From positions 1-45,251 of the forward strand of contig NZ_JABANE010000075.1 in NCBI RefSeq assembly GCF_012844305.1: a DNA stretch of 45,251 bases, read 5' to 3'. The DNA comes from Flammeovirga aprica JL-4 (GTDB lineage: Bacteria; Bacteroidota; Bacteroidia; Cytophagales; Flammeovirgaceae). The translations under genes and the position numbers were made by a program. Within the stretch, counting starts at the first letter, position 1. Each line of letters starts with the position of its first letter. The notes under the pieces are model-generated. The model saw only the letters and a program-made list of their open reading frames with translations. It had not been told where the DNA came from and ran no database searches. Of the stretch, positions 25,922-34,121 are shown piece by piece.

Positions 25922-27217
25922 TTAGATTAAATCATAACCCATTTCTGTTGCTACAATTTTTTCTACTAGCGCTCTTACATTATCATTAGAGATCTTTTCG
26001 ATAACATCCCCAGCAAAAGCATAGATTAATAAACCTCTAGCTTTGTCTTCAGGAATACCTCTAGCTCTTAAGTAGAACATTGGCTCTTCATCAAGGGCGC
26101 CAACTGTACATCCGTGAGAACAAGATACATCATCAGCCCAGATTTCTAATTGTGGTTTTGTATCCACAACTGCGTCTTGAGATAATAAGATGTTTTTGTT
26201 CGACTGGAAAGCATTAGTTTTCTGAGCATCCTCTCTTACAAAGATTTTACCATTGAAAACACCCTTAGATTTTTCTGACAAAATACCTTTGTACAACTCA
26301 TTACTGTATGAGTTTGGCATTTTGTGATCCACCATTGTATGATTATCAACTAAAGTTTTTCCTTTCACAAGGTATAAACCTGTCATCAAACCTTCACAGT
26401 GCTCACCTAAAGCAATATTCAAGTTGTTTCTCACAATATGACCACCAGTAGTGATGGTAATATTATGGTAAACACTATTGTCAGCTTGTTGTGCTTCAGA
26501 AAGTGTCACTAAAGAAGTATTTTCAACCTCATCTTGAAGTTTCAAATGACTTAAATTAGCTCTTTCCGCAACATTCACCTCGGCTACACTGTTCACTAAA
26601 ACAGACTCACCTTTAATAACAGCATTTCTTTCGATGATGCTAGCTTGAGCACCTTCTTCAAGAACTGCTAAAACTCTTGGCTGAACTACGATATTATCGC
26701 CAGAAACAACGTTCAAGAACATTAAAGGAGTTTCAGATAGTGCATTTCTTTTTGCATAAACGAAACCACCTTCAACTACTGAAGCTGTATTTACACCTAC
26801 GAAAGGCAAAGAATTGTCCGCATATTTTCCTAAATGTGCTAAAACTAAATCTTCATGCTTTTCAATTGCTTCACTCAAAGGAGCAACAATTACTTTATCT
26901 GTTGAAGTAAATGAAGATAATGAAGCATTGTAAACACCATTTACAAATACCATTACATCTGTACCTTCAATCAAGTAATCTTGAATATCAGCGGCAGATA
27001 CATTTACATCATTAGAAAAAGAATAAGTATTGCTTACTAACTTTTTGATGTTAGTGTATTTCCATTCCTCATGTTGAATAGAAGGGAAATCTGAAGACGC
27101 AAAAGTTTCAGCTGCCTCTGTTCTCAATTGAACCAAAGCAGGTACTTTTTCTATTGTATCTTCAATATATGACAGTGCATTGTTTTTTAATGCAGCATTT
27201 TCAATTACTATACTCAT
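25922..27217 (-). CDS. sufD: Fe-S cluster assembly protein SufD
   Basis: SufD is part of the SufBCD scaffold that builds Fe-S clusters. The protein has 431 residues from the ATG at 27217 (SIVIENAALKNN), 14 nt after the sufC stop. A longer frame reaching 27265 would overlap sufC and add a non-homologous leader. Typical features are the N-terminal EEWKYTNIKKL, the beta-helix core and the C-terminal signature ADDVSCSHGCTVGALDEEPM followed by YLRARGIP, which includes the conserved Cys and His region used at the SufB-SufD interface. It shares an operon with sufC, but sufB and sufS, normally adjacent, are not in this window. Confidence 0.96.
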   Translation of the reverse strand: MSIVIENAALKNNALSYIEDTIEKVPALVQLRTEAAETFASSDFPSIQHEEWKYTNIKKLVSNTYSFSNDVNVSAADIQDYLIEGTDVMVFVNGVYNASLSSFTSTDKVIVAPLSEAIEKHEDLVLAHLGKYADNSLPFVGVNTASVVEGGFVYAKRNALSETPLMFLNVVSGDNIVVQPRVLAVLEEGAQASIIERNAVIKGESVLVNSVAEVNVAERANLSHLKLQDEVENTSLVTLSEAQQADNSVYHNITITTGGHIVRNNLNIALGEHCEGLMTGLYLVKGKTLVDNHTMVDHKMPNSYSNELYKGILSEKSKGVFNGKIFVREDAQKTNAFQSNKNILLSQDAVVDTKPQLEIWADDVSCSHGCTVGALDEEPMFYLRARGIPEDKARGLLIYAFAGDVIEKISNDNVRALVEKIVATEMGYDLI

Positions 27218-27231
27218 CGTTATAAAGGGAA

Positions 27232-27990
27232 TTAGTTTTGACCTTCCACTTCTTGGATGATCCAATCGTAACCTTTTTCTTCTAATTCAAGTGCTAATTC
27301 TTTAGTACCTGACTTAACGATTTTACCTTTGTACAATACGTGTACAAAATCAGGAACAATATAGTCTAGTAGTCTTTGGTAGTGCGTTACTACCACAAAT
27401 GAGCGATTACCATCACGTAAAGTATTCACACCATTCGCTACAATTCTCAATGCGTCAATATCCAATCCTGAATCAGTTTCATCAAGAATAGCTAATTTTG
27501 GATCAAGCATTGCCATATGGAAAATCTCGTTTCTTTTCTTTTCACCACCTGAGAAACCTTCGTTTAAAGATCTACCCATTAGCGATTTATCAATGGAAAC
27601 GATTTGCATTTTCTCTTTCATTTCCTTCATGAAGTTGGCAGCATTATAAGGCTCCTCGCCTCTTGCTTTTCTTACTTCATTTACGGCTGTTCTCAAGAAG
27701 TTAGTGTTACTAACTCCAGGGATTTCTACTGGATACTGGAATGCTAAGAAAAGTCCTTTCTGTGCTCTAACCTCAGGTGCCATTTCTAACAAATCCTCAC
27801 CATCAAAATCAACCTCACCACCTTCTACTTCGTAATCCTCTCTACCGGCTAAAACAGAAGCTAAAGTACTTTTTCCTGAACCGTTAGGTCCCATGATCGC
27901 ATGTACTTCGCCTGGTTTAATCTCTAAATTAATCCCTTTAAGAATCTCTTTGTCTTCAATCGAAGCTTTCAGATCGTTGATCTTCAACAT
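27232..27990 (-). CDS. sufC: Fe-S cluster assembly ATPase SufC
   Basis: The 252-residue cytoplasmic ABC ATPase powers the SufBCD scaffold. It shows Walker A GPNGSGKST, a Q-loop region FLAFQYPVEIPGV, the signature EGFSGGEKKRNE typical of SufC, Walker B LAILDETDSGLD and the switch His in VVVTHYQRLL. The first gene of this unit is sufC itself: only noncoding sequence and a divergent gene lie upstream, so sufB is missing from its usual position. A TAAATTTGC promoter box lies at 28087-28095, about 97 nt ahead of the start. Confidence 0.97.
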   Translation of the reverse strand: MLKINDLKASIEDKEILKGINLEIKPGEVHAIMGPNGSGKSTLASVLAGREDYEVEGGEVDFDGEDLLEMAPEVRAQKGLFLAFQYPVEIPGVSNTNFLRTAVNEVRKARGEEPYNAANFMKEMKEKMQIVSIDKSLMGRSLNEGFSGGEKKRNEIFHMAMLDPKLAILDETDSGLDIDALRIVANGVNTLRDGNRSFVVVTHYQRLLDYIVPDFVHVLYKGKIVKSGTKELALELEEKGYDWIIQEVEGQN

Positions 27991-28086
27991 ATTTCTATAT
28001 GATTTTATTAATCGAAAATTTGTTTACTATAACTACCGATAGTATACTATTGTTTTCACAATAAAAGTAGTAGCTTAATTCGGCTT

Positions 28087-28095
28087 GCAAATTTA
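28087..28095 (-). promoter_or_regulatory. Likely -7 promoter box of sufC
   Basis: On the minus strand TAAATTTGC matches the Bacteroidota -7 consensus TAnnTTTGC exactly. No clear -33 TTTG is visible at the usual distance. It predicts a leader of about 90 nt, which would contain the palindrome at 28039-28050. Confidence 0.55.
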
Positions 28096-28161
28096 TTTAG
28101 AATTTTTTTAAATAGGAACATATTTACAAAATATCCTGCTACTTTTGCATAAATTTTTTCA

Positions 28162-28282
28162 TGAAAAAAGGTAATGCCACAGACATTACCTTTAGTCCTG
28201 TAAATATGAAAATGAAAAAAATTTAAATCAAACCAAATGTGATGTATTCTATTGCATTGTAAAATCATAATGCATACATCAA
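28162..28282 (-). ncRNA. Candidate small RNA or leader RNA upstream of sufC
   Basis: On the minus strand TAACTTTG (28295 to 28288) matches the TAnnTTTG -7 box. About 8 nt later a 40-nt hairpin begins: GATGTAT (28280-28274) pairs with ATACATC (28247-28241) and GCATT (28273-28269) with AATGC (28258-28254), leaving a six-base bulge. The unit ends in a perfect 10-bp hairpin AAAGGTAATG/CATTACCTTT followed by a T run. The predicted transcript is about 120 nt with no convincing peptide. It ends before the separate sufC promoter box, so an independent sRNA is as likely as a sufC attenuator. I do not recognise a known RNA family. Confidence 0.45.
28164..28193 (-). terminator. Intrinsic terminator of the candidate RNA
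   Basis: On the minus strand AAAGGTAATG, a 7-nt loop and CATTACCTTT are followed directly by further Ts. The poly-T is on the minus strand only, so the signal serves minus-strand transcription from the gene-free region to its right. Confidence 0.75.
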
Positions 28283-28376
28283 CGACACAAAGTTAATATT
28301 TTTTGTCAAATTTGAAGATTTTTATCATCATTTTAAGTTTATTTACAAATATATTTAGACATTTAATCAAAAAATT

Positions 28377-28784
28377 ATGCTTTCAATTGGAGATAACTAC
28401 GTGACAAACTTCAGTTTTACTCAAGATCAGGTAAATGCTTTTGCTGAATTGACAGGTGACACCAACCCAATTCATATTGATGAAGAATTTGCGTCTAAAA
28501 CCCCTTTCAAAAAACCAATTATGCATGGTTTTCTTTCTGCAAGTATTTTTTCGAGAGTTTTAGGAACTGAATTTCCTGGTAATGGATCCGTTTATCTTTC
28601 ACAGCAAATGGATTTTTTAAGACCTATGTTCGTAGAAGAAGAATATGAAGCTAGTTTTGAAATCACAGAAATTGATTCTCGAAGAAAAACAGCTATCATT
28701 AAAAGTACAATCACTTCATTAGTAAATAAGAAAGTAATGGTAAAAGGTGAAGCGAAAATTATGCACAAAGAACTGATCGCATAA
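28377..28784 (+). CDS. MaoC-family (R)-enoyl-CoA hydratase
   Basis: The 135-residue protein has the single hot-dog fold of MaoC/PhaJ hydratases. The hydratase motif is seen in FAELTGDTNPIHIDEEFA, with the catalytic Asp and His of D.NP.H, followed by KPIMHGFLSASIFSRVLG. Such enzymes hydrate trans-2-enoyl-CoA to (R)-3-hydroxyacyl-CoA and link fatty acid oxidation with other acyl pathways. The single-domain length is normal for PhaJ-like proteins. The gene stands alone, divergent from the candidate RNA and sufC. The substrate chain length cannot be told. Confidence 0.92.
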   Translation: MLSIGDNYVTNFSFTQDQVNAFAELTGDTNPIHIDEEFASKTPFKKPIMHGFLSASIFSRVLGTEFPGNGSVYLSQQMDFLRPMFVEEEYEASFEITEIDSRRKTAIIKSTITSLVNKKVMVKGEAKIMHKELIA

Positions 28785-28877
28785 GCTTACTGAAACTACC
28801 TATCTTATTGTTTTCCTTTGACCAAATCTTACAATTTAAATATTACTCTTAATTTTTCATTCTAATTTTTTTCGACT

Positions 28878-29771
28878 ATGCCTAAAATGAACAAATTCAA
28901 AAACAGTACTTTGTATGGAATTTTCAATTATAAAGGATACCTGATCAAACAATTAGCACTTGACCTAGTATGGATTGCAATACCAACTACCATTTTGTGT
29001 GCTATCCATGAGTTCAAACATTTTGATATAGGAATGAACTTCTCACTTCCTGGATTGATGGGTGCGATATTGGGTATCTTATTAGTTTTTAGAAATAACA
29101 CTGCTTATGACCGTTGGTGGGAAGCAAGAAAAGTATTGGGTGGATTAGTGAACACTTCAAGAAACTATGCCTTACAAGTACATTCTATGTTGAATGACAG
29201 TGAGGAAAAAGAAGATCTAATGAAACTAATTGCCTCTTTCCCTTTTGTTTTGAAAGAACATCTGAGGGATGGGGTTGTGTTTAGTGAAGTTGAATTTGTG
29301 GGCGAAAATTTATTAGAAAAATTAAAAAAATGGAACCACGTACCTAACGCAGTCAACTCGTATATTCAAGAGAAATTGAAAATTGCTCTTAATAGAGGTG
29401 ACATTACAGACTTCCAATTTTTAAAATTAATAGAAAACAGTGATGAACTGATAGACATTATGGGTAAGTGTGAAAGAATTAAGAACACTCCTATGCCTGC
29501 AGCACATACATTTCTATTAAGACTTTATATTTGGATTTATGCTATCGTTATTCCTTTTGGATTAATAGATACTTTAGGATGGTGGACTATTCTTGCAGTA
29601 GTATTGGTTTATTATGTTGCAATGAGTATTGTAACAATTTCAGAGGAAATCGAAGAGCCATTTGGTAGAGATCCAAATGATTTACCGACGGACAAAATCG
29701 CTCAAAATATTTACAACAATATTCAGGAAATTCAATTTACATCAACTGAATATGCAATTTATAATTCATAA
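28878..29771 (+). CDS. Bestrophin-family anion channel
   Basis: This 297-residue inner-membrane protein belongs to the bestrophin (UPF0187) family, whose bacterial members form pentameric ion channels. It shows the family pattern LLVFRNNTAYDRWWEARKVL, GGLVNTSRNYA, the membrane helices near 25-45, 55-75 and 215-255, and the C-terminal EEIEEPFGRDPNDLPTDKI. The length is normal. Its TAA stop shares one base with the ATG of the ArsC-like gene (TAATG), which indicates translational coupling. The ion transported is not evident from the sequence. Confidence 0.94.
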   Translation: MPKMNKFKNSTLYGIFNYKGYLIKQLALDLVWIAIPTTILCAIHEFKHFDIGMNFSLPGLMGAILGILLVFRNNTAYDRWWEARKVLGGLVNTSRNYALQVHSMLNDSEEKEDLMKLIASFPFVLKEHLRDGVVFSEVEFVGENLLEKLKKWNHVPNAVNSYIQEKLKIALNRGDITDFQFLKLIENSDELIDIMGKCERIKNTPMPAAHTFLLRLYIWIYAIVIPFGLIDTLGWWTILAVVLVYYVAMSIVTISEEIEEPFGRDPNDLPTDKIAQNIYNNIQEIQFTSTEYAIYNS

Positions 29772-30121
29772 TGATAAAAATATATCATTTATCCACTTGC
29801 TCAACGTGTAAAAGAATCATTGAGGAAATTGGAAAAGAAAAGTTCGATCTTTTACAGGATATTAAAACAGAAAAGATCACAGAAGAACAAATTGAAGAAA
29901 TGCATTCCCTTACAGGATCTTATGAAGCACTTTTCAGCAGAAGATCCAGACAGTATAGACCTATGGGATTGCATGAAAAGGATTTATCTGAGAATGATTA
30001 TAAATCGTTAATACTTCAAGAGTATTCTTTTTTAAAAAGACCTGTTATTATTGCAAATAATAAGATCTTTGTAGGTAATAGTAAAAAAGAAGTAGAAAAA
30101 GCAAAAGAAGCTTTAGTATAA
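29771..30121 (+). CDS. ArsC/Spx-family thioredoxin-like protein
   Basis: The 116-residue protein has the ArsC/Spx/YffB fold. The N-terminal STCSTCKR contains C10 and C13 as a CxxC pair, unlike classical ArsC with a single catalytic Cys in CGTC. The C-terminal KRPVIIANNKIFVGNSKKEV carries the cis-Pro loop. It could be a glutathione-independent reductase or a regulatory Spx-like protein; no arsenic genes lie nearby, so an arsenate role is doubtful. It overlaps the bestrophin and RuvX genes by one base on each side. Confidence 0.88.
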   Translation: MIKIYHLSTCSTCKRIIEEIGKEKFDLLQDIKTEKITEEQIEEMHSLTGSYEALFSRRSRQYRPMGLHEKDLSENDYKSLILQEYSFLKRPVIIANNKIFVGNSKKEVEKAKEALV

Positions 30122-30537
30122 TGGGAAGAATTCTAGCAATTGATTACGGCACAAAAAGAACAGGCTTTGCGGTCACTGATCCACTTAAGATCATAGCATC
30201 TTCATTGGAAACAGTTCAAACCAATGTAGCAATGCAATACATCAAAGACTATGTCAATAAAGAAGATGTAGAGTGTTTTGTAATAGGTTTACCAGTTGGA
30301 CTTGATGGAAAAGAAACAGACAACACAAAACCTGCTCAATCATTTGCAAATAAACTGAAAAAGAATTTCCCAGATAAAATGGTACATTTTGTTGACGAAA
30401 GATTTACTTCTAAAATGGCGGAAGCGTCTATGATTGCCGGTGGCATGAAAAAGAAAGACCGCAGAGTAAAAGGTAATGTTGACAAAATCAGTGCTGCTAT
30501 TATTTTACAATCTTATTTAGAACAGAACAGCATTTAA
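30121..30537 (+). CDS. ruvX: Holliday junction resolvase-like RuvX/YqgF
   Basis: The 138-residue protein of the RNase H-like RuvX/YqgF family is thought to act in rRNA 5'-end processing and recombination. It starts MGRILAIDYGTKRTGFAVTD with the conserved acidic D8. Other family motifs are VIGLPVGLDGKETDNT and HFVDERFTSKMAE, and the C-terminal DKISAAIILQSYLE gives the last catalytic Asp. The start ATG overlaps the preceding TAA. The deformylase gene follows after 17 nt. Confidence 0.95.
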   Translation: MGRILAIDYGTKRTGFAVTDPLKIIASSLETVQTNVAMQYIKDYVNKEDVECFVIGLPVGLDGKETDNTKPAQSFANKLKKNFPDKMVHFVDERFTSKMAEASMIAGGMKKKDRRVKGNVDKISAAIILQSYLEQNSI

Positions 30538-30554
30538 AAAATTTAGATAAGTAT

Positions 30555-31115
30555 ATGATTTATCCTGTTATCGCTTTCGGCGATCCTGTATTAAGAAAAG
30601 TTGCTAAAGATTTTAGTGAAGAAGAATTAAAAGAAGTAGGAACATTAGTAAGTGATATGTTCGACACCATGGAAGGTGCTCATGGCGTAGGACTTGCTGG
30701 ACCTCAAATTGGTAAGGCGAAAAGAATTTTTGTAATTGACTCCAACTTGATGATCGATGAAGAGTCTGAAGAGAAAGGTTACAGAGGTGCTTTTATCAAT
30801 GCAGAAATCATTGAAGAATGGGGAGATGAATTCACAATGGAAGAAGGTTGTTTGAGTATCCCTGGAATCAATGGAGATGTAACAAGACCTTCAAGCTTAA
30901 AAATCAAATACATTGATGAAGAGCTTAACGAAAGAGAAGAAGAGTTTTCTGGAATGACTGCTAGAGTTATTCAGCATGAATATGATCACATTGAAGGTAT
31001 TTTATTTACAGACTACCTCACTCCAATCAAGAAAAGGTTAATCAAAAATAAACTTAATAATATTTCAAAAGGGAAAGCACAGCATAGTTATAGAATGAAA
31101 TTTCCTAAAAAATAA
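30555..31115 (+). CDS. def: Peptide deformylase
   Basis: The 186-residue metalloenzyme removes the formyl group from the N-terminal Met of new proteins. All three family motifs are present: GVGLAGPQIG, EEGCLSIPG with the metal-binding Cys, and QHEYDHIEG with the two metal-binding His and catalytic Glu. It is the last gene of the bestrophin, ArsC-like, RuvX and deformylase cluster and is followed by a good terminator. Confidence 0.97.
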   Translation: MIYPVIAFGDPVLRKVAKDFSEEELKEVGTLVSDMFDTMEGAHGVGLAGPQIGKAKRIFVIDSNLMIDEESEEKGYRGAFINAEIIEEWGDEFTMEEGCLSIPGINGDVTRPSSLKIKYIDEELNEREEEFSGMTARVIQHEYDHIEGILFTDYLTPIKKRLIKNKLNNISKGKAQHSYRMKFPKK

Positions 31116-31124
31116 TTAACTTTC

Positions 31125-31151
31125 AGCCACTCAACAATGAGTGGCTTTTTT
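31125..31151 (+). terminator. Terminator after def
   Basis: AGCCACTCA and TGAGTGGCT form a perfect 9-bp stem with a 4-nt loop followed by TTTTT. It starts 9 nt past the def stop codon. Confidence 0.88.
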
Positions 31152-31167
31152 ACTCAAAGATTTTTTT

Positions 31168-31650
31168 ATGAAACGACTAATAAATGTACTCCTGATTTTA
31201 TTCCTTTTTGGCTGTTCTGATGATGTAATCAATTGGACTACCCCCAACAGTCTGGATCAAGATTTCATGAATCAAATCAATAAACACAGAGAAGAAGTAA
31301 ATTTAACTCCACTGGAATTCAATCCTATTTTTTTTGAACAAGCAAAACGATTTGCCGCACAAATATCAGACAATCCTCATATGAGAGAACAGTTGACTGC
31401 AGAGGAAGAGCAAAATGGCAATTATAGAAATGTCATCAAAGCTCAGACCAATGCAACAAGTGTGAGTGGCTGTACTGGCTTTAGTGATGGTTTCAACCTT
31501 GATCCTACTACAGGTGTTGTGGATGCAATGCTAAGAGTTTCTTGTAGAAATGTCATCGAAAGTAGAAATGCGAACACAATTGGTGGCGCTGTATTTCAAA
31601 ATTCCAATACTGGTGATTATTTTTACGTAACTTTTATAGGTAGAATATAG
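31168..31650 (+). CDS. CAP/SCP-like lipoprotein
   Basis: Starting at ATG 31168 the protein has 160 residues with a lipoprotein signal (MKRLINVLLILFLFGC; lipobox LFGC). An upstream GTG at 31141 lies inside the def terminator and is unlikely. The mature part resembles the CAP/SCP/PR-1 fold: FMNQINKHREEVNLTPLEFN resembles the first CAP helix, then EQAKRFAAQIS. The C-terminal GGAVFQNSNTGDYFYVTFIG resembles the final CAP strands. It is probably in the periplasm or outer membrane; its activity is unknown. It lies 4 nt from the amidase gene. Confidence 0.72.
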   Translation: MKRLINVLLILFLFGCSDDVINWTTPNSLDQDFMNQINKHREEVNLTPLEFNPIFFEQAKRFAAQISDNPHMREQLTAEEEQNGNYRNVIKAQTNATSVSGCTGFSDGFNLDPTTGVVDAMLRVSCRNVIESRNANTIGGAVFQNSNTGDYFYVTFIGRI

Positions 31651-31654
31651 CAGC

Positions 31655-32446
31655 ATGAAGCATAAAGAGAATTTTAAAATTGCCATGGTCCAGCATTCCA
31701 TCGACTGGATGAACCCTACTTCAAATTTTGCTACTTTAGAAGAGAAGCTATGGCAAGTTGATGATAAAGATATTGACTTGGTTATTTTTCCAGAATTATT
31801 CACTACTGGATTTCATCAGTCAGCATCAGACTTAGCAGAACCAATTGGACTTACTACTACAAAGTGGCTTTTACAACAATCTAAACGAATGAACGCTGCC
31901 ATGATTGGGAGTTATCCTGTAAGACAGGACCGTAAGGTATTCAATAGACTTCTGTTTGTAAAGCCTGATGGCACTTTCTCCCATTATGACAAAAGACACC
32001 TTTTCAGAATGGCCTCTGAGCACATGACTTTCACCCCTGGCAATTTTCAGGTGGTTGAAGAATGGAAAGGATGGAGAATCAACCCGATTATCTGTTATGA
32101 CTTAAGGTTCCCATTATGGTGCAGAAACACCAATAATGATTACGACATCTTGCTTTGTATTGCCAACTGGCCTAAACCTAGAATTGCCGCATGGCATACA
32201 CTATTGGCGGCTAGGGCAATTGAAAACTTAAGCTATACGGTTGGAGTAAACAGAACTGGCACAGACCCGAATGAAGTGGTTTACAATGGCAATTCTGCTG
32301 TGTACAACCCAAAGGGAGAAATCACAAATGAGATTTCTGAAAATGATGAAATTCAAATTGTCACTTTAAATTATCAAAAAGTTCAATCTTTGAGAGAGAA
32401 GTTCCCTACTCATCTAGACGCTGACCATTTTAATTTACATTTATAG
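31655..32446 (+). CDS. Carbon-nitrogen hydrolase, omega-amidase-like
   Basis: The 263-residue cytoplasmic nitrilase-superfamily enzyme has the catalytic triad Glu (FPELFTTGFH), Lys (HYDKRHLFRMASEH) and Cys (PIICYDLRFPLWCRN). The motif set is that of YafV/Nit2-type omega-amidases, which convert 2-oxoglutaramate or 2-oxosuccinamate to 2-oxoacids and ammonia. The substrate is inferred. It follows the lipoprotein gene by 4 nt and precedes the antiporter gene by 9 nt, so these three may form one transcript. Confidence 0.92.
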   Translation: MKHKENFKIAMVQHSIDWMNPTSNFATLEEKLWQVDDKDIDLVIFPELFTTGFHQSASDLAEPIGLTTTKWLLQQSKRMNAAMIGSYPVRQDRKVFNRLLFVKPDGTFSHYDKRHLFRMASEHMTFTPGNFQVVEEWKGWRINPIICYDLRFPLWCRNTNNDYDILLCIANWPKPRIAAWHTLLAARAIENLSYTVGVNRTGTDPNEVVYNGNSAVYNPKGEITNEISENDEIQIVTLNYQKVQSLREKFPTHLDADHFNLHL

Positions 32447-32455
32447 ACCTGTTGA

Positions 32456-33442
32456 ATGGAATTTATCCTCCTTCATTTAATAATCAGTTCCTTTGGAGTT
32501 ATTCTGATGAGGAATGGTGCTCTGATGCTTTCAAAAGGAGCAACAGCCTTATCTACGAAATCACATTTTTCTGGATTAAGGGTTGGGCTTACTATCGTTG
32601 CATTAGGTACTTCAATTCCAGAGGTAGCTGTATCTCTAATTTCCACTTTCAAAAACGAAGAAACATTAGCATTTGGCACTCTAATAGGGAGTAATACATT
32701 CAATGTTATCTTCGGACTAGGTCTGACAACATTTTTTGTAAATATCAGGGTATTTGCGAAAAGTATTTGGAGGGATTTACTAGTTGCTATTTTTGGAGGA
32801 ATACTTCTATTTATTCTATTAAACAAACAGCTGATTTTTAATATAGGTGCTAATTACCTCACCAGAACTGATTCATTAATTCTTCTGTTCTGCTTTTTCA
32901 TCTATTATCTGATCATTTTCACGAATAAAAAGTCTCGAAGAGAAATCTCACTCCTCAAGGCTCAAAAGCACTCTTCCTTTCACAATTCCAACAAACAAAC
33001 TATCATCAGAAATATCATCATTGGTATATTGATTATCTGTGTTGGAGCTTATATCGTTGTAATTGAAGCTTTATTATTAAGTTCTACTACAACTTTAACT
33101 TCTAGGTTTATAGGTGTAAGTATTATGTCTATCTGTACTTCTCTTCCTGAAATCACTACTACATTGGCAGCGATGCGAAGAAAACGTCACGACATAGCCC
33201 TTGGCAATATTATGGGCTCTTACATTATCAACTTTTTACTTACCCCCTGCCTATTAACAATTAAGGGTGAAGCCTTTTACGACTACACCCTTAACTATGA
33301 TCTAATATTCTCAATATTAATATGTATTCTTTGCGTTACACTAGTACTTTCAAGCAAGTATTACATTCTTAATAGACTTACTTCAATACTACTAATTTCA
33401 CTAGGAATACTTTATTATATCACAACTTACCTCAGAGGTTAG
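32456..33442 (+). CDS. Calcium/cation antiporter of the CaCA family (YrbG-like)
   Basis: The 328-residue inner-membrane protein has about ten helices in two inverted halves. The two alpha repeats are evident: VALGTSIPEVAVSLIST with GTLIGSNTFNVIFGLG, and SIMSICTSLPEITTTLAAM with ALGNIMGSYIINFLLTP. The acidic residues in these repeats bind the cation. Like YrbG, it should exchange Ca2+ or Na+ for protons or sodium. A plus-strand frame at 32452-32694 within it is only an overlapping shadow. A minus-strand gene follows with 7 nt between the stops. Confidence 0.93.
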   Translation: MEFILLHLIISSFGVILMRNGALMLSKGATALSTKSHFSGLRVGLTIVALGTSIPEVAVSLISTFKNEETLAFGTLIGSNTFNVIFGLGLTTFFVNIRVFAKSIWRDLLVAIFGGILLFILLNKQLIFNIGANYLTRTDSLILLFCFFIYYLIIFTNKKSRREISLLKAQKHSSFHNSNKQTIIRNIIIGILIICVGAYIVVIEALLLSSTTTLTSRFIGVSIMSICTSLPEITTTLAAMRRKRHDIALGNIMGSYIINFLLTPCLLTIKGEAFYDYTLNYDLIFSILICILCVTLVLSSKYYILNRLTSILLISLGILYYITTYLRG

Positions 33443-33449
33443 TGTAATA

Positions 33450-34109
33450 TTATTTTCTTCTTTTCTTACGACGTTTCTTGCTTTTTGAAGAAGATGATGA
33501 ACTACTACTCGACGTTGTTGTCGTTGCAGTATTAGAAGGCAACTTCACATTTTTAAAGCTATCAGGATATTTTGCCTTCACATCTCTCATATTCACTTTC
33601 CCTTTTGATAAAGTATTCAAGGTATTCATGATTACTTCATCCTCAATTTGGTTATTGACTTGAGCTGAATAGAAAGATTTCATCAACTTTACAATCTTAG
33701 AAAATGCTAATTCCACATCATCTTTAGTTTCCAATTGTAAAGCTTTCTGAACCATAGCTTCCAGATTTTTACCAAAGTGTCTAAAACGAATATGACTTTG
33801 TGTATATTCAACTTTCCTTGGCTTGCTGAACATCATATTTTCCTTTGGAGCAGGATAGGGAGAATCAATATCCAATTTAAAATCAGACATCACTTGCAAG
33901 TGATCCCAAATTCTCTGTTGACTATCATTCAATTGCTTTTGTATAGGATGAAGCTGTTTCATCAAAGCAATCAAAGTATATGCATATTGCGTCCTTAAAG
34001 ACTTATCTTCCAATGAAGAAATAAATTGAACTAAACCTTCAATATTTCTTCCATACTCTTTCAGAATAATATCTGATCTACTGGTATTATAACTATGTTC
34101 GTCGCGCAT
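33450..34109 (-). CDS. DUF4290 domain protein
   Basis: The 219-residue cytoplasmic protein belongs to the Bacteroidota-specific DUF4290 family (YNTSRSDIILKEYGRNIEGL, LIALMKQLHPIQKQLNDSQQ, PYPAPKENMMFSKPRKVEY). Residues 1-190 are mostly helical. The tail is low complexity: Thr-rich, then nine Ser, then a Lys/Arg cluster (KSKKRRKKRRK), so it may bind nucleic acid or be intrinsically disordered. Its function is unknown. The gene lies downstream of glmS on the same strand, separated by a hairpin, so it may be partly cotranscribed. Confidence 0.9.
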   Translation of the reverse strand: MRDEHSYNTSRSDIILKEYGRNIEGLVQFISSLEDKSLRTQYAYTLIALMKQLHPIQKQLNDSQQRIWDHLQVMSDFKLDIDSPYPAPKENMMFSKPRKVEYTQSHIRFRHFGKNLEAMVQKALQLETKDDVELAFSKIVKLMKSFYSAQVNNQIEDEVIMNTLNTLSKGKVNMRDVKAKYPDSFKNVKLPSNTATTTTSSSSSSSSSKSKKRRKKRRK

Positions 34110-34121
34110 ATTCTTTATTCA

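Larger units (their letters stand above)
27991..28376. other. Divergent intergenic region upstream of sufC
   Basis: The 386-bp region contains, reading along the minus strand, a -7-like box (28288-28295), a structured candidate RNA with terminator (28162-28282), the sufC promoter box (28087-28095) and a 12-bp palindrome ATAGTATACTAT at 28039-28050. The plus-strand part serves as promoter for the MaoC gene. No protein-coding gene is supported. Confidence 0.6.

Noticed and set aside
28056..28268. 70-codon minus-strand frame upstream of sufC
   Set aside because: It runs through a perfect intrinsic terminator and the sufC promoter box, and the peptide looks like AT-rich noncoding DNA.
29771..30121. 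Arsenate resistance gene arsC
   Set aside because: The CxxC motif and lack of ars neighbours fit the wider Spx/YffB family better.
32473..32826. 117-codon frame antisense to the cation antiporter gene
   Set aside because: The sense frame has clear CaCA alpha-repeat motifs; the antisense frame is a shadow.
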